From Chinchilla lanigera (taxonomy: Eukaryota; Chordata; Mammalia; Rodentia; Chinchillidae): 64,000 nt of DNA. Positions 59,956-64,000 of this stretch are shown piece after piece. The notes under the pieces are model-generated. The model was not told the origin of the DNA. It worked only from the letters and a program-made list of their open reading frames with translations, and made no database searches. Made by a program: the position numbers and the translations under genes. The stretch covers positions 6,083,937 to 6,147,936 of the forward strand of contig NW_004955475.1 in assembly GCF_000276665.1 (NCBI RefSeq), read 5' to 3'. Positions within the stretch are counted from its first letter, which is position 1. Each line of letters opens with the position of its first letter.

Positions 59956-62678
59956 CTGCTTTTTTAAAAAAATCGTCATGTCTGCAGAAAAGTAGGTAGG
60001 ATTTTGACAAGAGGAAGAGAGGAGATGTGAAGCTAGGGAAATACCACTAAAAATGAAGGGAAACTGGACTCTGGACCTGGATTGAACTTTAAGCAAGCTC
60101 TCACCTTCTGTGTGACCCTGGGTTTTTCTGTGTACAAGGAAATTACACATTCTCTCGGGGCCCTGCTGGGGACAACACTTGGGAGTTTATGTCTATGATC
60201 TCATAGGCAGTGGGGGAAGTCCTGGAATGCTGTGCTTGACCTTGAAGAACTGGCAGAGATAAGACAGAGAGGACACAGGAAACAGCACACAGTATAAAAT
60301 GGAAGGCCAAACTATGGGGTACAGGCTGGAAGAGAGTAGGGGGCAGAAAGAAGGACTGGAAATGAAAGAGTATATGGCCAGGGAAGACATACCCTATTCA
60401 GTGGATTGGGAAGGCGCAAAAAAGGCGGAGGAACAAATAGCACTTTAAATGATAAAGAGAAAGGATGCTTGAGCCAAGATATAGAAGAAGGAATCAAGCA
60501 ATGTGCCATAGGTAGACTGAGGGTCCACTCCTGACCTGGGTAGAGGTTATACACCAGGAGTTCAGAGTAGGGTCTCAGCACAGGGGGTGAAAAGTCTTTG
60601 GGGTGAAAAGAGCTGAACAGGCACTGAGGTGACTTTGCAGAGGTCCTGAATTAACTCTATTTCTGTTGAGGATTGCAAGAGCTATGCCCAAAACAGAGTC
60701 AATATGAATAAGACAATTAGAACAATGGCTGGAACATAGAAAAGGCATACAGGTGTAGGTTAGATATAAATACATACATACATACATACACCTATATACG
60801 TTATTGTTCTCTGGCAGCATCTGTGAGATGAAAATGAAGAGAACTACCCTGTGTACTTCTTAATTCTGCTGTGAGGTTGCAGAGGAGAGACCAAAAGAAA
60901 GGGCCTCATGTTTTATCTCAGAGGAGGGACACTTTCCCAAAGGAAAGGCCACCAGCTTTTCCTCCATTTTATGTAATCCAGATCAATTGGGTTACAGACA
61001 GTCTTGAGACACTAGACACTACTCCCAAGCCTCATGTAGTAGAAAGAATACTGATTTGGGACTTGGGAGTCTTGGTAAAACTAACTTTATGTGTAAAATC
61101 AAACAAATCTTCTTATCTTAGACTTTCTTCTGCAGTTGTAACATGAAGAGGTTGTTGGACTAGATGTTCTTAAACTCTAAAGCAGTGCATTTCACAGTTT
61201 AACTATACAAGGAGTATCATGCTCTTAAAGTACAAATTCTCATCTAGTAGCTGAGATACAGTATAGCAGTGAGTATGGTTAAGGCTGTCAGCTTTGTTCT
61301 CTATGAAGGAGCCATGCAGTCCTCCTATGACATCAGAATTGAGGTTGGGTCAGCTCATTTCTTGAGGTAAATCCCTCAACCCCTTTTTTACGAGTTTTCT
61401 TCATGGACTCAAACAGCATAATGCCAAAAGAAGAGTTTCTTTGACTAGAATTCATTGTTGGAACCAGCCTAACAGGACAGCAGAATAGACAGGCACAACC
61501 TCTCTTTCTTATTTCTAGGCCTAGAGAGCTCCTCCTGGGTCCAAATGGGGTTCCCTGTTGTGAATCTTCAGTTCTTCTCAAAGGTTATCTAAGATCACTC
61601 AGGGTAATAGTGATCTCATCTGGGTCCCCAAGAAGCCTGAATAGCTTGTAGTTCTAAGGTGAAATGAGCAGAGTGAATTCTTTCAGGAGATTCATGCTTC
61701 TTCAGTCAGATTGGGCCCTTAGAGCCTCTCTGGAGATTGAAAAAAGGAGAGCAGAAACTGAAATGCCAAGGGATGCTGAGACCTGTGGGGTAGCTGCTTT
61801 GAACTCCAGTATCTCTAAGGATGTCCCTTAATAAAGGTTCAGCTTTTGGTGCCTTTTCATTAGTTTGCAATATGTATAGATAAGCTTGGCTATAGATTTT
61901 GGATTAAGTGGAATATATAGGTTTGGTCTTCTGAATTAGAAAGTTGGAGTATAAGAAAGTCACTCCTGGCTCTGAGAATTTTTTCAATTTTTTCAAACAT
62001 CAGTTGAGTTTCAGCATAGTTCATTAGTCTTTTCTGTCATCACTGATCATCTTTCCATCCACTTTCCCAAAATGTTTTAAATTCATTCTTAGCCAAGCAC
62101 CAAACACAACTCTCAAACTTCTAACAAATGACTCCATTTCCAGTTTCACTGAGAACATAAAAGACCAAGAGCCTTGAACTCAGCAATTTCTGACCTCTCC
62201 ACATTCAAGCTCAACTTTGTCTCTTACAATAGAGTTTCTTCCTATCCGAGACTAATCTCTCCATCTGGGTTCCATCTGCTCTACTTTCTTTTTATTTCAT
62301 ATTTACAACCTCTCTTTTCCTGGATCCTTCCTCTAACCTATGATTGTTTTCATTATTAACCAAGATTTTGATAACTCTAGCTATTAAATTTTGTCCCTCT
62401 GCTATGATCTCAGTATTCATGTCCTCCAAGAAGTGATATGTTGAAATAACTCACAATGGGAGGGTTTTTGGAGGTAAGCCTTTAAGAGGTGATTAAGGCA
62501 TGAAAGCAGAAATGTCATGAATGCAATTAGTGTCTTTATAAGAAAATTCATATAAACCACAAAAATACATTGTCCCCGCTATTACCTGAGGACATGACAA
62601 AAAGGTAGTTATCCAGGAAATGGGAATTCAACTGGTACTGAATCTGCTTTTATCTTGATTTTCAGTGTACAGAACTTT
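59956..62678. other. Upstream flank, mostly unassigned
   Basis: A possible plus-orientation MIR at 60060-60150 and an (ATAC)n tract at 60769-60791 are all I can assign. Confidence 0.45.
60769..60791. repeat. (ATAC)n microsatellite
   Basis: About six tetranucleotide units. Confidence 0.9.
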
Positions 62679-62693
62679 GAGAGATATATTTAG

Positions 62694-62767
62694 GTACTGG
62701 GAATTGAACTCAGGATCTTGCATTTGCCAGACAGGCACTTGTGCCACAGAGCTATATCCCCAACCCC
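62694..62767 (-). mobile_element. ID-like SINE
   Basis: Perfect 15-bp duplication GAGAGATATATTTAG (62679-62693 and 62768-62782). The A tail is almost absent. Confidence 0.95.
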
Positions 62768-63149
62768 GAGAGATATATTTAGATTGTTTATATGCCACTC
62801 AGTTGATGGTATTTTCCTTTAGCAGACAGAGTAGGCTAAAACACCCTCTCCTCAACTGATTTTCCTGGCCTCAGTCAAGCCTTAATATATTAGTCTACTT
62901 ACTTGTCATTCATTCGTTTTTGTTTGTTATTGATACTTGACTCATCCTCTGAAAGACTTTACTTCTGACAGAGGCAAGTAGCCAAACCTCTGTGTCTTCC
63001 TTACATACTACTTCAGCAAGTATAGGCCCAGAAGCTTGTCACATACCAACTAAAAGGCCCTACAATCTTGACTCTTCTACATATGTATTTGTTGGTAATA
63101 CTACTTCAAAGTAACTTCGTGATTTAGCACTCATATCCTCATGTCTCAA

Positions 63150-63352
63150 TCTCTTTTTTTCACTACTGGGAATCAAACCCAGGGGTACTATCCCACTGAG
63201 CTCCATGCAAAGCCCATACTTTAATTATTTTTTTATTTTGAGGTTAAAGTCTCATTAAATGGTCCAAGTTCAACATAATTTCAGTGATCCTCCTGCCCCA
63301 ACACCCAAGCAGCAATAATTGCAGGCCTATACCACTACACCCAGCCACATTC
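63150..63352 (-). mobile_element. B1-ID composite SINE
   Basis: The tRNA-like part ('ctactgggaatcaaaccc') is followed by a B1-like part ('agtgatcctcctgcccc', 'ccactacacccagccac') in reverse-complement order. Confidence 0.7.
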
Positions 63353-63589
63353 AATCTTTATAATTTTATACACAAAATTATAGTCACACAGGATTACAGG
63401 CATAGGGAAGAGACTACTGCACTTAGTATAACACAGAAATAAGATAATATGGGAAGAGTAAGAAAGAAAGTTTCACATTACCCACATCACCTCTTTGCTA
63501 AGTCCAGGAAGCATGTTGTGGGGTGAGATACCCTCCATGTGAAAGAAAGAGAGTGAAATGAGCACCAGAAACCCTGGTGAAGTAAAATG

Positions 63590-64000
63590 AGCACTAAGCC
63601 AACCCCATGGCTCCTAGCTGGTACCTGCACCCTAGGACTACAGACTCATTCCTGTGGCCCTAGGTATCAGGCTAGCCTCCATGGTCCTGGATTTCAAGCC
63701 CACTCTGCACCAAGTGGGCCTCCATATCCCTAGACTCCAGGCTAACACTCAAAGACCTAATCACAAATCCCACCCCACCCTCAGGCTGGTCCCTGTAGGC
63801 CCAAGTTTTAGGCATACCTTAACATCAGGCCAATCCTCAGAGGCCCCAGGTTCCAGAACAGGGTTTCTGGTTCAGGCTCCAGACCCACCCCAAGCTCCAG
63901 AGTAGCTGCAGCACCAGGAAAGGCCCCATGGCATCAGACTCCAGACCAGCACCTATAGACCCAGCCTTCAGTCTAGTCACAGTGTCAGGCTAGCACCAAG
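63590..64000. repeat. Degenerate minisatellite, continues beyond the window
   Basis: Recurring units of roughly 30-35 bp with 'cagactccaggc', 'cctgtaggccc' and 'caggcta(g/a)c'. Period and purity vary. The array runs to the last base. Confidence 0.6.

Overview
The window is mammalian nuclear DNA, almost certainly from a non-murine rodent. The only protein-coding gene I can support is EDA2R (XEDAR/TNFRSF27), the X-linked receptor for ectodysplasin-A2, on the minus strand. Five coding exons (37444-37530, 21075-21253, 20514-20599, 11381-11545, 8329-8702) join in frame through GT-AG splice sites into an uninterrupted 296-residue reading frame. EDA2R is X-linked in placental mammals, so the window is probably from the X chromosome. 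A GC-richer, largely repeat-free stretch near 58.5-59.6 kb is my best candidate for the promoter and non-coding first exon; that would give a gene of about 51 kb.

The rest is intronic or intergenic sequence full of transposable elements. They include lineage-specific LINE-1 copies (one full-length, 40.4-46.6 kb, minus strand, with tandem 5' promoter monomers and an 11-bp target duplication), older L1M/HAL1 pieces, MaLR-type LTR elements (one with both LTRs and an internal region, 31.8-34.6 kb), L2 and MIR relics, B1 elements, tRNA-derived ID-like SINEs and B1-ID composites. B1-ID composites are known from squirrel-, dormouse- and beaver-related rodents, so a non-murine rodent is likely; I cannot name the species.

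Layout: 0-8.3 kb, downstream flank or 3' untranslated region with repeats; 8.3-37.5 kb, coding exons and introns, including two L1-dense blocks (9.5-18.3 kb with a 595-bp assembly gap, and 25-29 kb); 37.5-59.3 kb, presumed intron 1 with the full-length L1, a candidate p53 response element and a 120-bp inverted repeat; 59.6-64 kb, upstream flank ending in a degenerate minisatellite.

The most notable non-standard structures are local rearrangements inside EDA2R: a degenerate copy of the exon-3 flanks lacking the exon, an 85-bp near-identical direct repeat on either side of exon 2, and a SINE inserted within 30 nt of the exon-2 acceptor. I found no RNA genes, CRISPR arrays or other undescribed multi-gene systems. 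All alignments were made by eye.
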